6,530 bases of DNA from Rhodobacterales bacterium UBA3077 (GTDB lineage: Bacteria > Pseudomonadota > Alphaproteobacteria > Rhodobacterales > Rhodobacteraceae), in NCBI GenBank assembly GCA_002366685.1, contig DFBP01000179.1:1-6530 (forward strand), written 5' to 3'. Made by a program: the position numbers and the translations under genes. This document shows positions 1-5,499 of the stretch, one piece after another (positions within the stretch are counted from its first letter, which is position 1; each line of letters starts with the position of its first letter). Below the pieces are notes generated by a model. It searched no databases. It was not told the origin of the DNA and saw nothing but the letters and a program-made list of their open reading frames with translations.

Positions 1-269
1 TCGACCCTGCGATCGCGCTCGCGATCCGCGGCTGCTGTGAGCTCTTCGACCGAAAGCATGCCGTCGCCGTTTGTGTCATTCTCGTTGAACTTGGCTTGTG
101 CGCTGTTTTGCATTTCGGCCTGTGTGAGCATTCCGTCACCATCGGCGTCGAGCTGCTCAAAGCTTGGAAGCTGGGGTCCACCGCGATGCCCACCCTGCGC
201 CATTACGGCTCCGGCACCGAGGCCGATGAGCGTGAGTGCCAGCGTGCTGCCCAATAGAATCTTTTTCAT
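1..269 (-). CDS. Secreted EF-hand calcium-binding protein, N-terminal part (runs off left edge)
   Basis: The reading frame opens with ATG at 269 and is still open at base 1, giving 89 visible residues; the C-terminus lies outside the window. A Sec signal peptide is clear: MKK, a hydrophobic core at residues 4-22, and a likely cut after VMA (residue 24) before QGG. Two canonical 12-residue EF-hand loops follow: D41-A-D-G-D-G-M-L-T-Q-A-E52 and D65-T-N-G-D-G-M-L-S-V-E-E76, each with Asp/Asn at positions 1, 3 and 5, Gly at 6 and Glu at 12. They are 24 residues apart, closer than a classical calmodulin-type pair. The residues after them (82-88) are highly charged and rich in Arg. The start is supported by AGGAGT at 275-280, five bases upstream. 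Inference: a periplasmic or secreted calcium binder, possibly with further EF-hands beyond the edge. No enzymatic domain is visible, and the specific role is unknown. Confidence 0.9.
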   Translation of the reverse strand, partial: MKKILLGSTLALTLIGLGAGAVMAQGGHRGGPQLPSFEQLDADGDGMLTQAEMQNSAQAKFNENDTNGDGMLSVEELTAAADRERDRRV

Positions 270-274
270 GACTT

Positions 275-280
275 ACTCCT
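275..280 (-). promoter_or_regulatory. Ribosome binding site of the EF-hand gene
   Basis: On the minus strand this reads AGGAGT, five bases before the ATG at 269. It is a near-consensus Shine-Dalgarno sequence and fixes the start that gives the complete signal peptide. Confidence 0.75.
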
Positions 281-401
281 GTATAGTTAGAAAAACCGCA
301 GTTTTTTGCGATCTTCACAGGGTAATACGGGCCAGTACGGCTATTCCGTCGCTCGGAAAGAAAATATATCGGGACATCCCGCCGCAGGGCAGCTTGCCCC
401 A

Positions 402-430
402 CTGCAATTGATTTCATGAATCGATATATT
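402..430 (+). promoter_or_regulatory. Weak candidate sigma-70-like promoter for the DUF983 gene
   Basis: A -10-like TATATT at 425-430 (5 of 6 to consensus) has a poor -35, CTGCAA at 402-407 (3 of 6), with a 17-bp spacer. The spacer contains the 8-bp palindrome TTCATGAA at 413-420, which could be an operator or chance. Transcription would begin near 437, about 30 bases before the start codon. This is pattern matching only. Confidence 0.35.
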
Positions 431-467
431 AGCTGAATAAAGACAAAAGGTCCTTTGAGGGAATAAA

Positions 468-860
468 ATGAATGAAAAATTACGGCCGCTAAAACCTGCG
501 TTGTTACGCGGATGGAAGCGGCGGTGCCCGAATTGCGGTAACGGGCCAATGTTAAAAGACTATCTGAAGGTGCGTGATGAATGTCCGGTTTGCGGCGAAG
601 AGCTTTTGCACCAGCGCGCCGATGACGGCCCTGCTTGGGCCACAATTCTAATAGCCGGTCACATTATGGCCCCGCTGATGTTGGCGGTATTTACCGCATT
701 TCGCCCGGAAGGCTGGGTGATGGCGCTTGGGTTCACGGTTGTTTTCCTCACTTTGGCGCTATTTTTGCTCCCGCGGATCAAGGGGATGTTTGTGGCTTTT
801 CAATGGTCCCGGCGAATGCATGGATTTGGCGAAGAAAAAGAACCACAAGCTGCCGAGTAG
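468..860 (+). CDS. DUF983 family zinc-ribbon membrane protein
   Basis: A 130-residue protein with a short basic N-terminus, then two CxxC knuckles, C20-P-N-C23 and C39-P-V-C42, likely binding one zinc ion in the cytoplasm. Next is the family block H48-Q-R-A-D-D-G-P-A-W, followed by two membrane segments at about 58-78 and 82-101, and a charged tail rich in Glu and Lys. This order and length match the DUF983 family of alphaproteobacteria; the biochemical function is not known. The start is supported by GAGGG at 457-461, six bases before the ATG. The Nudix gene follows after 30 bp in the same direction, so the two are probably co-transcribed. From memory of alphaproteobacterial genomes, DUF983 genes often sit between rnr and a Nudix gene; here the upstream neighbour is instead the divergent EF-hand gene. 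Family assignment is firm; function is open. Confidence 0.9.
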   Translation: MNEKLRPLKPALLRGWKRRCPNCGNGPMLKDYLKVRDECPVCGEELLHQRADDGPAWATILIAGHIMAPLMLAVFTAFRPEGWVMALGFTVVFLTLALFLLPRIKGMFVAFQWSRRMHGFGEEKEPQAAE

Positions 861-890
861 CTGGACAGCCCGCTGTTTTACGCGCATGGT

Positions 891-1487
891 GTGGCCATGA
901 ACAATTCTATCGATAAAAGTAAAATTATCCGCGATGCCTCCACCGTCATACTGTTACGGGATATCGCTGGCATTCCGCATGTGCTTATGGGGCAGCGCGG
1001 GGCCAAGGCGGCCTTTATGCCCAACAAATATGTGTTCCCCGGGGGCGCGGTTGACGAAGAGGATCACGGTGGCTCGCTCGAAGGCGCTGCGGATACACGT
1101 TTGGGTGAGGCCGCAACAGGGCTCTATGTCGCAGCGGTGCGTGAATTGCTGGAAGAAACCGGACTTCGTTTGCCGATGCGGTTTGACACCCTAAGATTCG
1201 TTTTTCGGGCGATCACCCCGCCGGGCCGGCCACGCCGCTTTGATGCCCGGTTTTTTATTGCGCTTTCGCAAGATGTTGAGAATGATCTCGACAATTTTTC
1301 CAATGCTTGTGACGAGCTCTCACATTTGCACTGGATCGCTCTGGCCGAGGCAAAATCGCTTGAGTTGCCGTTTATAACAGAAGTCGTGCTCTCGGAGATC
1401 GAGGCGTTGGTGAATGCACCGGATGCCGAACACAAAGCCCCGTTTTTCTATCACAAAGACGGTAGATCGCATTTTGCGCTTTTGTGA
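891..1487 (+). CDS. Nudix hydrolase, NUDT19-like subtype with an expanded Nudix box
   Basis: A 198-residue protein if read from GTG at 891, or 196 from ATG at 897; neither has a clear ribosome binding site, so the start is uncertain by two codons. The Nudix fold is shown by VFPGGAVD at 48-55 and the catalytic core R84-E-L-L-E-E-T-G91, whose glutamates bind the divalent metal. In a standard box the conserved Gly lies 14 residues before the Arg; here it lies 32-33 before, so there is an insertion of about 18 residues (56-75, acidic and Gly-rich). The segment T109-P-P-G-R-P-R-R-F-D-A-R-F-F is typical, as I recall, of the subgroup resembling eukaryotic NUDT19 and related CoA or acyl-CoA diphosphatases. 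Inference: hydrolysis of a nucleoside-diphosphate-linked metabolite, possibly CoA derivatives; substrate not proven. It lies 30 bp after DUF983, probably in one transcript, and 113 bp before rpmG. Confidence 0.9.
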   Translation: MAMNNSIDKSKIIRDASTVILLRDIAGIPHVLMGQRGAKAAFMPNKYVFPGGAVDEEDHGGSLEGAADTRLGEAATGLYVAAVRELLEETGLRLPMRFDTLRFVFRAITPPGRPRRFDARFFIALSQDVENDLDNFSNACDELSHLHWIALAEAKSLELPFITEVVLSEIEALVNAPDAEHKAPFFYHKDGRSHFALL

Positions 1488-1508
1488 CGCGCAAAGGTAG
1501 GGAAGGGC

Positions 1509-1536
1509 TTGACTCTGGCCCCCACCGGTGTAGAAC
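1509..1536 (+). promoter_or_regulatory. Candidate sigma-70-like promoter for rpmG
   Basis: TTGACT at 1509-1514 (5 of 6 to the -35 consensus) is followed after 16 bp by TAGAAC at 1531-1536 (4 of 6 to -10). A perfect but orphan TATAAT occurs at 1549-1554 with no good -35 at the usual distance. Either would start a leader of roughly 40-60 bases before rpmG. A separate promoter would let a highly expressed ribosomal protein gene escape the expression level of the upstream Nudix gene. This is pattern matching, not mapped. Confidence 0.5.
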
Positions 1537-1600
1537 GCAGCTTCGAGATATAATCGGCTTTGGCGCATAGGGCGCGGGGCCATCCGCTAGGAGCAATATT

Positions 1601-1768
1601 ATGGCGAAGCCAACCACAATTAAAATCCGCCTGAATTCGACTGCGGATACCGGCCACTTTTACGTGACCAAGAAAAACGCACGCACCATGACCGAGAAAA
1701 TGGTTAAAAAGAAGTATGATCCGGTTGCGCGTAAGCATGTTGAATACAAAGAAGGCAAAATCAAATAG
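1601..1768 (+). CDS. rpmG: 50S ribosomal protein L33 (bL33)
   Basis: A complete 55-residue protein beginning MAKPTTIKIRLNSTADTG and ending YKEGKIK. The basic composition, the HFYVTKKNARTM segment and the KKKYDPVARKHVEYKE tail are diagnostic of bL33, a small protein of the large ribosomal subunit near the E site. It has no cysteine at all, so it is the zinc-independent (C-minus) form, as is usual in proteobacteria. The length is normal for the family. A strong AGGAG at 1589-1593, seven bases before the ATG, sets the start. An intrinsic terminator follows 25 bp after the stop codon. It is the last gene of the plus-strand group DUF983 - Nudix - rpmG and probably also has its own promoter. Confidence 0.97.
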   Translation: MAKPTTIKIRLNSTADTGHFYVTKKNARTMTEKMVKKKYDPVARKHVEYKEGKIK

Positions 1769-1793
1769 GCTAAGCGCTATTGATTTGTTGAGG

Positions 1794-1820
1794 AGCCGGT
1801 GCCAACGCATCGGCTTTTTT
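1794..1820 (+). terminator. Intrinsic terminator of rpmG
   Basis: AGCCGGTG at 1794-1801 pairs with CATCGGCT at 1808-1815 (8 bp including one G-T wobble) around the 6-base loop CCAACG. A run of six T follows at 1815-1820. The lack of a T-run in the other direction makes it a plus-strand terminator. Confidence 0.9.
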
Positions 1821-1875
1821 ATTGCCGTTTAGGCATGTGCCTGCCGAGCGAAGCGAGGCCATAGCGCCGCAGCTC

Positions 1876-1900
1876 CATTTTTGAAGTCGCTTCAAAAATG
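1876..1900. repeat. Perfect 11-bp inverted repeat with a 3-base loop
   Basis: CATTTTTGAAG (1876-1886) and CTTCAAAAATG (1890-1900) are exact complements separated by TCG. No T-run follows on either strand beyond the stem itself, so it is not a standard terminator. It could be an RNA hairpin, a protein-binding site or the core of a repeat element. Confidence 0.85.
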
Positions 1901-1970
1901 CCACGGAAGTGTTGGTTACAATGTTTCGGAATTTTGGCTGCAGCGCTGCTGCACGCACCGCCTCGGCGAC

Positions 1971-2002
1971 CTTGAAGTCGGGGCTACGCCCCTTTGTTCA
2001 AG
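1971..2002. repeat. Nested hairpin
   Basis: The outer arms CTTGAA (1971-1976) and TTCAAG (1997-2002) are exact complements. They enclose an inner stem, GGGGC (1980-1984) with GCCCC (1988-1992), around the loop TAC. Small internal loops (GTC and TTTG) separate the tiers. The shape suggests a folded RNA or a repeat element rather than a terminator. Confidence 0.65.
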
Positions 2003-2018
2003 CCACCTCGTTGGCGCG

Positions 2019-2038
2019 GGTCCTGCTGTGGCAGGACC
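2019..2038. repeat. Perfect 8-bp inverted repeat with a 4-base loop
   Basis: GGTCCTGC (2019-2026) and GCAGGACC (2031-2038) are exact complements around TGTG. No T-run is present on either side. It lies about 25 bp beyond the end of the BI-1 terminator and belongs to the palindrome-rich block. Confidence 0.75.
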
Positions 2039-2062
2039 GGAGTGGGCGGCAGGTTGCAACAT

Positions 2063-2090
2063 AAAAAAGGGCGGGGAAAGCCCCGCCCTT
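2063..2090 (-). terminator. Intrinsic terminator of the BI-1 family gene
   Basis: On the minus strand AAGGGCGGGG pairs with CCCCGCCCTT (10 bp, plus-strand positions 2067-2076 and 2081-2090) around the loop CTTT. T-rich sequence follows, read from the A-run at 2063-2068. It lies 23 bp after the BI-1 stop codon and works only in the minus direction. Confidence 0.93.
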
Positions 2091-2113
2091 CAAATTGTGA
2101 TCTGTTGTTCGCG

Positions 2114-2860
2114 TTACTCGCGGTTGCCAAGAAAGCTCAGCAGGAACATGAACAGATTGATGAAGTCCATATAGAGGTTTAAAGCACCAAAGATGGCCAT
2201 TTTACCGGTCATTGCGGCGGCGTCACCACCTTGTTGCACAGCTTGGATATACATGGTCTTAATCTTTTGCGTATCATAGGCTGTAAGGCCCGCAAAGATT
2301 AGAACGCCAAGGGCTGACACTGCGAAATCAAGGGCTGCGGATTGCAGGAAGATATTGATAACCATAGCGACGATCAGCCCGACAACACCCATAATCAGGA
2401 AGCTACCCCATGCGGAGATATCCTTTTTAGTGGTGTAGCCATAGAGGCTAAGCGATGCGAAGGCGATTGAGGTCACCAGAAAGGTTGTTGCGATTGATAC
2501 ATCCGTATACATCGCGAAAATCCAACTGATTGACAGGCCCATAACGGCGGCAAACGCATAGAAAAACAGCTGCGCGCCAGCTTGGGACATTCGGTTAACC
2601 GCCGAGCCCATCAAGAAAATCATGCCAAGTGGCGCAAACATCACAACCCAGCCAAGGATATTGGGCTTAAGCGTATAGGGATCACGGAAGATGGACAGCA
2701 GCGCATCCGAACTGCCAACGGCAAATGCCACCAGACCCGTTACAATCATCGCAACGGACATCAGCCCATAGACTTTGTTCATATGTGCCCGCAGCCCAGC
2801 GTCGATCTCGGCTCCGAGTGTTGCCGCGCCGGAGCGACGGACTGTTTGATTGTTGGCCAT
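2114..2860 (-). CDS. Bax inhibitor-1 / YccA family membrane protein
   Basis: A 248-residue inner-membrane protein with about seven hydrophobic segments (roughly 30-50, 68-87, 96-117, 121-142, 150-172, 177-194, 222-245) after a polar cytoplasmic N-terminus. The family marks are the segment L184-G-V-L-I-F-A-G-L-T-A-Y-D-T-Q-K-I and the C-terminal G-A-L-N-L-Y-M-D-F-I-N-L-F. Asp196 and Asp232 probably match the aspartate pair that gates the pH-sensitive calcium leak in Bacillus YetJ; that alignment was done by eye. Known of the family: membrane-protein quality control (E. coli YccA inhibits FtsH) and calcium leak activity; the role here is not established. The start is supported by GGAGGG at 2866-2871, five bases upstream. 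The gene has its own promoter and terminator, so it seems to be a single-gene unit, although read-through from the ABC operon is possible. Confidence 0.94.
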   Translation of the reverse strand: MANNQTVRRSGAATLGAEIDAGLRAHMNKVYGLMSVAMIVTGLVAFAVGSSDALLSIFRDPYTLKPNILGWVVMFAPLGMIFLMGSAVNRMSQAGAQLFFYAFAAVMGLSISWIFAMYTDVSIATTFLVTSIAFASLSLYGYTTKKDISAWGSFLIMGVVGLIVAMVINIFLQSAALDFAVSALGVLIFAGLTAYDTQKIKTMYIQAVQQGGDAAAMTGKMAIFGALNLYMDFINLFMFLLSFLGNRE

Positions 2861-2865
2861 TTGGA

Positions 2866-2871
2866 CCCTCC
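2866..2871 (-). promoter_or_regulatory. Ribosome binding site of the BI-1 family gene
   Basis: On the minus strand this reads GGAGGG, five bases before the ATG at 2860. It is a strong Shine-Dalgarno sequence and decides the start. Confidence 0.8.
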
Positions 2872-2916
2872 AATAAAAATGTACCTCCCCCGCGCGCAGG
2901 CGGGGCCTTCTCTGAC

Positions 2917-2945
2917 AATATCGGGGTTTACCGCTCTCATTTCAA
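2917..2945 (-). promoter_or_regulatory. Candidate sigma-70-like promoter of the BI-1 family gene
   Basis: On the minus strand TTGAAA (2940-2945, 5 of 6 to -35) and GATATT (2917-2922, 4 of 6 to -10) are separated by exactly 17 bp. Transcription would begin near 2910, giving a leader of about 50 bases. That leader holds a GC-rich stem, CCCCGC/GCGGGG (2888-2893 with 2900-2905, loop of 6), about 16 bases before the ribosome binding site. Confidence 0.6.
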
Positions 2946-2961
2946 GGGTTTTGATACCCGC

Positions 2962-5499
2962 TCAGGTGCGATTTCTCAGGATTTGTGCCGGTTTGGTGGC
3001 AAGGGGCCGCCATGCAAAGCCCAATCCGGCCAGCAGGTTGGCAAGCGCGCCGCCTGCTACAATCGCAATTGCCGAGCCCCAATGCAGCTCAAAGCCCGTT
3101 TCCATGACAAAATACATGACGGCCCAAGCGGCAATGGACCCGGCGGCCAAAGCTACCAGCCCCGCTGTTGCACCAAGGATCAGGCTGCGCAGGGCAAAGC
3201 TATAAAGGATACGCCGCCGGGTTGCGCCAAGTGTTTTCAACACAGCGGCCTCAAACACCCGCGCTTCTGCCCCTGCAGCCGCCGCACCGATCAACACCAC
3301 AAAGCCGGTTAGCAAAGTGGTGCCTGCGCCCCAGCGGATCGCACTGCCCAAGCTATCGAGCGTAGCCGAAACTTGAGAGATCGCGTCCCGCACCGGAATC
3401 GCGGTGATGTTTGGAAACTCGGTGGCCATGACACGCAACAACCGGCCTTCCGCCTCCGGCGCGGCATAAACCGTAGACAGGAAGGTATGCGGCGCACCGG
3501 TCAGGGCGTTTTCGCTCCAGACCATCACAAAATTGATACGCATGGTGGAAAACTCGAGCTCGCGCAGGTTGGCGATTTTGGCGGTCATGTCACGGCCAAG
3601 GATGTTGACAGTGATTTCGTCGCCAATACCGAGCCCGATTTCGGCGGCTTCATCGGCCGAGAAACTCATGATCGGCGGGCCGTTATAGTCTTCTGGCCAC
3701 CATTCTCCTTCGACCAAGCTGCTGTTGGCCGGTAGGGTAGAGGCATAAGTTATGCCACGGTCGCCGCGCACAACCCAGTGGTCCCCGACCACCTCCTGCG
3801 CAGGCATCCCGTTTATTTTGCTGATAATCCCGCGCAACATCGGCGCGGATTCGACATCTTCTGTGCCTTCATCTGCGAGCATGGCTTCGCGGAAAGGGTC
3901 CATCTGGTCTTTCTGGATGTCGAGCACAAAAAATGCCGGGGCGCGCTCCGGTAGCTCTTGGGTGATGGTGCTTTGCATATTGCTGTCGATCTGGCCGATG
4001 CTGGCCAAAACAGTGAGGCCTAGACCAAGAGAAAGCACGACCGAGGCTGGCTCGAAGCTAGGGCCGCCGATTGACCCGAGCGCGAGGCGGAGCGCCGGGC
4101 GGCCTTGCATAGAGCGGCTACGGCTGGCCCGCCTAGCCAGTGCTTTGGTGAACATTGCGGCAAGGGCCAGCGCAATGAGCGCTGTGACCACGCCAAACGT
4201 AGCCCAGAGCGTGAGGGTTGGCACGCCGGAAAACAACGCCGCGAGGGTCACCAGCGCTGACGCAAGGAATAGTATCAGCAGCAGGTAGGGCCAGCGTGGC
4301 CAGCGGTTGGCATGGCCTGAAACCTCGCGAAACAATCCCGCCGGGCTTATGTCAACAGCGCGCGCGAGCGGCCAAATACTGAATATCAGCGCGGTGAGCA
4401 GCCCATAAATCGCAGCCTCCAACAGCGGCGCAATATAAAATCCTGTTTCGACCGGCACCGGTAAAAGATCGGCCATCAGCGGGATGGCAAGGGCCGGAAT
4501 GCCGCCACCGACCAGCAGGCCGAGGCCGACACCCAGCAGCGCCAGAACCCCGATCTGCATCAGATAGGTTGCAAAAACCGTGGCGCGGGTGGCACCCAGA
4601 GATTTGAGCATGGCGATCGTATCGGTTTTGCGTGCAAGATAGGCGCGCACTGCCGCCGAAACACCTACGCCTCCCACGGCCATGCCTGCAAGGCCGACAA
4701 GTACCAGAAAAGCGCTCATACGGTCTACAAATGTGGAAATCCCGGGCGCACCGTTGCGATTGTCTTTCCAGCGCATTCCGTGGTCACCAAAAAGACTTTC
4801 CGCTTCCTTTTTTAGCGCTGGCAGGTTTGCCCCTGCGGGCAGTTCCATGCGGTATTTGCTTTCAAACAGCGAGCCGGCACCCAGCAGGCCGCTTTCAGTC
4901 AGAGATTCGGTTAGCACCATGGTGCGCGGACCAAGGCCGATATCGGTGAGAGTTCCGTCGGGTTCGCCGGTGATGGCGGCCCGAAGTTCGAAATCCTGAG
5001 TGCCAAGACGGACTATGTCTCCGACTCCCACACCGAGCCGGTCGATCAAAGCGGTATGGGCGATAAGGCCGGGGAGGCCATTTCGGGTTTCAAACGCTTC
5101 GGCCATTGGCATGGCGGGTGCAAGTTCGACCACGCCATAAAGCGGGTAGATGGTATCCACCGCCTTGACCTGAGAAATGCCGAGATCGGCTTCGTCGCTA
5201 TCTGCGCGAGCTTTGAGCATGGAGCGGAAGGTGATGACTTCGGAACTGGCGGTGCTGTTGGCTTCGATCCAGTCCCTTTCTTCTTCGGTTGCGGTGCGAT
5301 GGGTGAAGTTGAGCTCGACATCTCCGCCAAGCAGGGAGGCGGCTTCGCTGCTGAGACCTGCATCAATTGCGGAGCGCACCGAGCCGATACCGGCAATGGC
5401 CGCCACACCAAGCAGCAAACAAAGCAGAAAGATTCGAAAACCGGCCAGTCCGCCGCGCAGCTCGCGCCGGGCGATGATGGCCGCTTGGCGAAGGTTCAC
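2962..5499 (-). CDS. ABC transporter permease, FtsX/MacB type (YbbP-like)
   Basis: An 845-residue inner-membrane protein with two FtsX-type halves. Segment 1 at about 21-41 is followed by a large periplasmic domain (about 42-260), three membrane segments at about 262-285, 310-333 and 360-378, two linker segments at 403-424 and 430-450, a segment at 484-503, a second periplasmic domain (505-720), and three final segments at about 722-742, 768-795 and 807-830. Each half carries the cytoplasmic motif that contacts the ATPase: KSLGATR at 299-305 and KTLGATRR at 755-762. The length is close to E. coli YbbP (about 800). The GTG start at 5499 overlaps the ATPase stop codon (GTGA, 5496-5499), so translation is probably coupled. 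Members of this class usually work as mechanotransmitters or lipid/lipoprotein extractors rather than simple channels; the substrate here is unknown. No intrinsic terminator is evident after the stop codon. Confidence 0.93.
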   Translation of the reverse strand: MNLRQAAIIARRELRGGLAGFRIFLLCLLLGVAAIAGIGSVRSAIDAGLSSEAASLLGGDVELNFTHRTATEEERDWIEANSTASSEVITFRSMLKARADSDEADLGISQVKAVDTIYPLYGVVELAPAMPMAEAFETRNGLPGLIAHTALIDRLGVGVGDIVRLGTQDFELRAAITGEPDGTLTDIGLGPRTMVLTESLTESGLLGAGSLFESKYRMELPAGANLPALKKEAESLFGDHGMRWKDNRNGAPGISTFVDRMSAFLVLVGLAGMAVGGVGVSAAVRAYLARKTDTIAMLKSLGATRATVFATYLMQIGVLALLGVGLGLLVGGGIPALAIPLMADLLPVPVETGFYIAPLLEAAIYGLLTALIFSIWPLARAVDISPAGLFREVSGHANRWPRWPYLLLILFLASALVTLAALFSGVPTLTLWATFGVVTALIALALAAMFTKALARRASRSRSMQGRPALRLALGSIGGPSFEPASVVLSLGLGLTVLASIGQIDSNMQSTITQELPERAPAFFVLDIQKDQMDPFREAMLADEGTEDVESAPMLRGIISKINGMPAQEVVGDHWVVRGDRGITYASTLPANSSLVEGEWWPEDYNGPPIMSFSADEAAEIGLGIGDEITVNILGRDMTAKIANLRELEFSTMRINFVMVWSENALTGAPHTFLSTVYAAPEAEGRLLRVMATEFPNITAIPVRDAISQVSATLDSLGSAIRWGAGTTLLTGFVVLIGAAAAGAEARVFEAAVLKTLGATRRRILYSFALRSLILGATAGLVALAAGSIAAWAVMYFVMETGFELHWGSAIAIVAGGALANLLAGLGFAWRPLATKPAQILRNRT

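Larger units (their letters stand above)
270..467. other. Divergent intergenic region between the EF-hand gene and the DUF983 gene
   Basis: These 198 bp separate two divergently transcribed genes and should hold both promoters. I see AT-rich patches (361-370 and 421-430), a short stem AAAAAC/GTTTTT at 291-306 in the EF-hand leader, and a stem GGGCA/TGCCC at 387-399 with a 3-base loop. None has a T-run that would make it a terminator. No convincing promoter for the EF-hand gene was found by eye. The overlapping frames here have no family features. Confidence 0.6.
1821..2062. repeat. Palindrome-rich intergenic block between convergent genes
   Basis: About 240 bp lie between the rpmG terminator (plus strand) and the BI-1 terminator (minus strand), with no supportable gene. 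The block holds several inverted repeats: a mirror repeat GAGCGAAGCGAG at 1846-1857, a perfect 11-bp stem at 1876-1900, a 10-bp palindrome at 1940-1949, a nested two-tier hairpin at 1971-2002, and a perfect 8-bp stem at 2019-2038. The 9-mer TTGAAGTCG occurs twice, at 1881 and 1972. CCTGCCG at 1840-1846 and its complement CGGCAGG at 2047-2053 lie near the two ends, though 7 bp could be chance. None of the inner hairpins has a T-run. Inference: a REP/BIME-like or MITE-like intergenic repeat unit, or a structured RNA; its copy number cannot be judged from one window. Confidence 0.5.

Noticed and set aside
157..645. A 162-residue minus-strand open frame
   Set aside because: It runs antisense across the EF-hand gene start, the intergenic region and DUF983, has no family feature, and conflicts with well-supported genes.
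1451..1810. A 119-residue minus-strand open frame opposite rpmG
   Set aside because: It is antisense to the certain rpmG gene and its terminator and shows no recognisable domain.
1821..2062. CRISPR array or tRNA gene
   Set aside because: There are no regularly spaced direct repeats with unique spacers, and no cloverleaf with a T-loop and anticodon arm could be assembled.
1881..2174. A 97-residue plus-strand open frame in the palindrome-rich block
   Set aside because: It runs through the BI-1 terminator into the BI-1 coding sequence, begins inside a hairpin, and its composition is Cys- and Gly-rich without any motif. I treat the region as non-coding.
1..2860. A calcium system linking the EF-hand protein and the BI-1 family protein
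   Set aside because: Both families can be tied to calcium, but the genes are about 1.8 kb apart in separate transcription units with unrelated housekeeping genes between them, so proximity gives no support.
2582..3312. Plus-strand open frames of 207 and 195 residues
   Set aside because: They cover the BI-1 gene, its promoter region and the permease end in antisense, and show no conserved feature.
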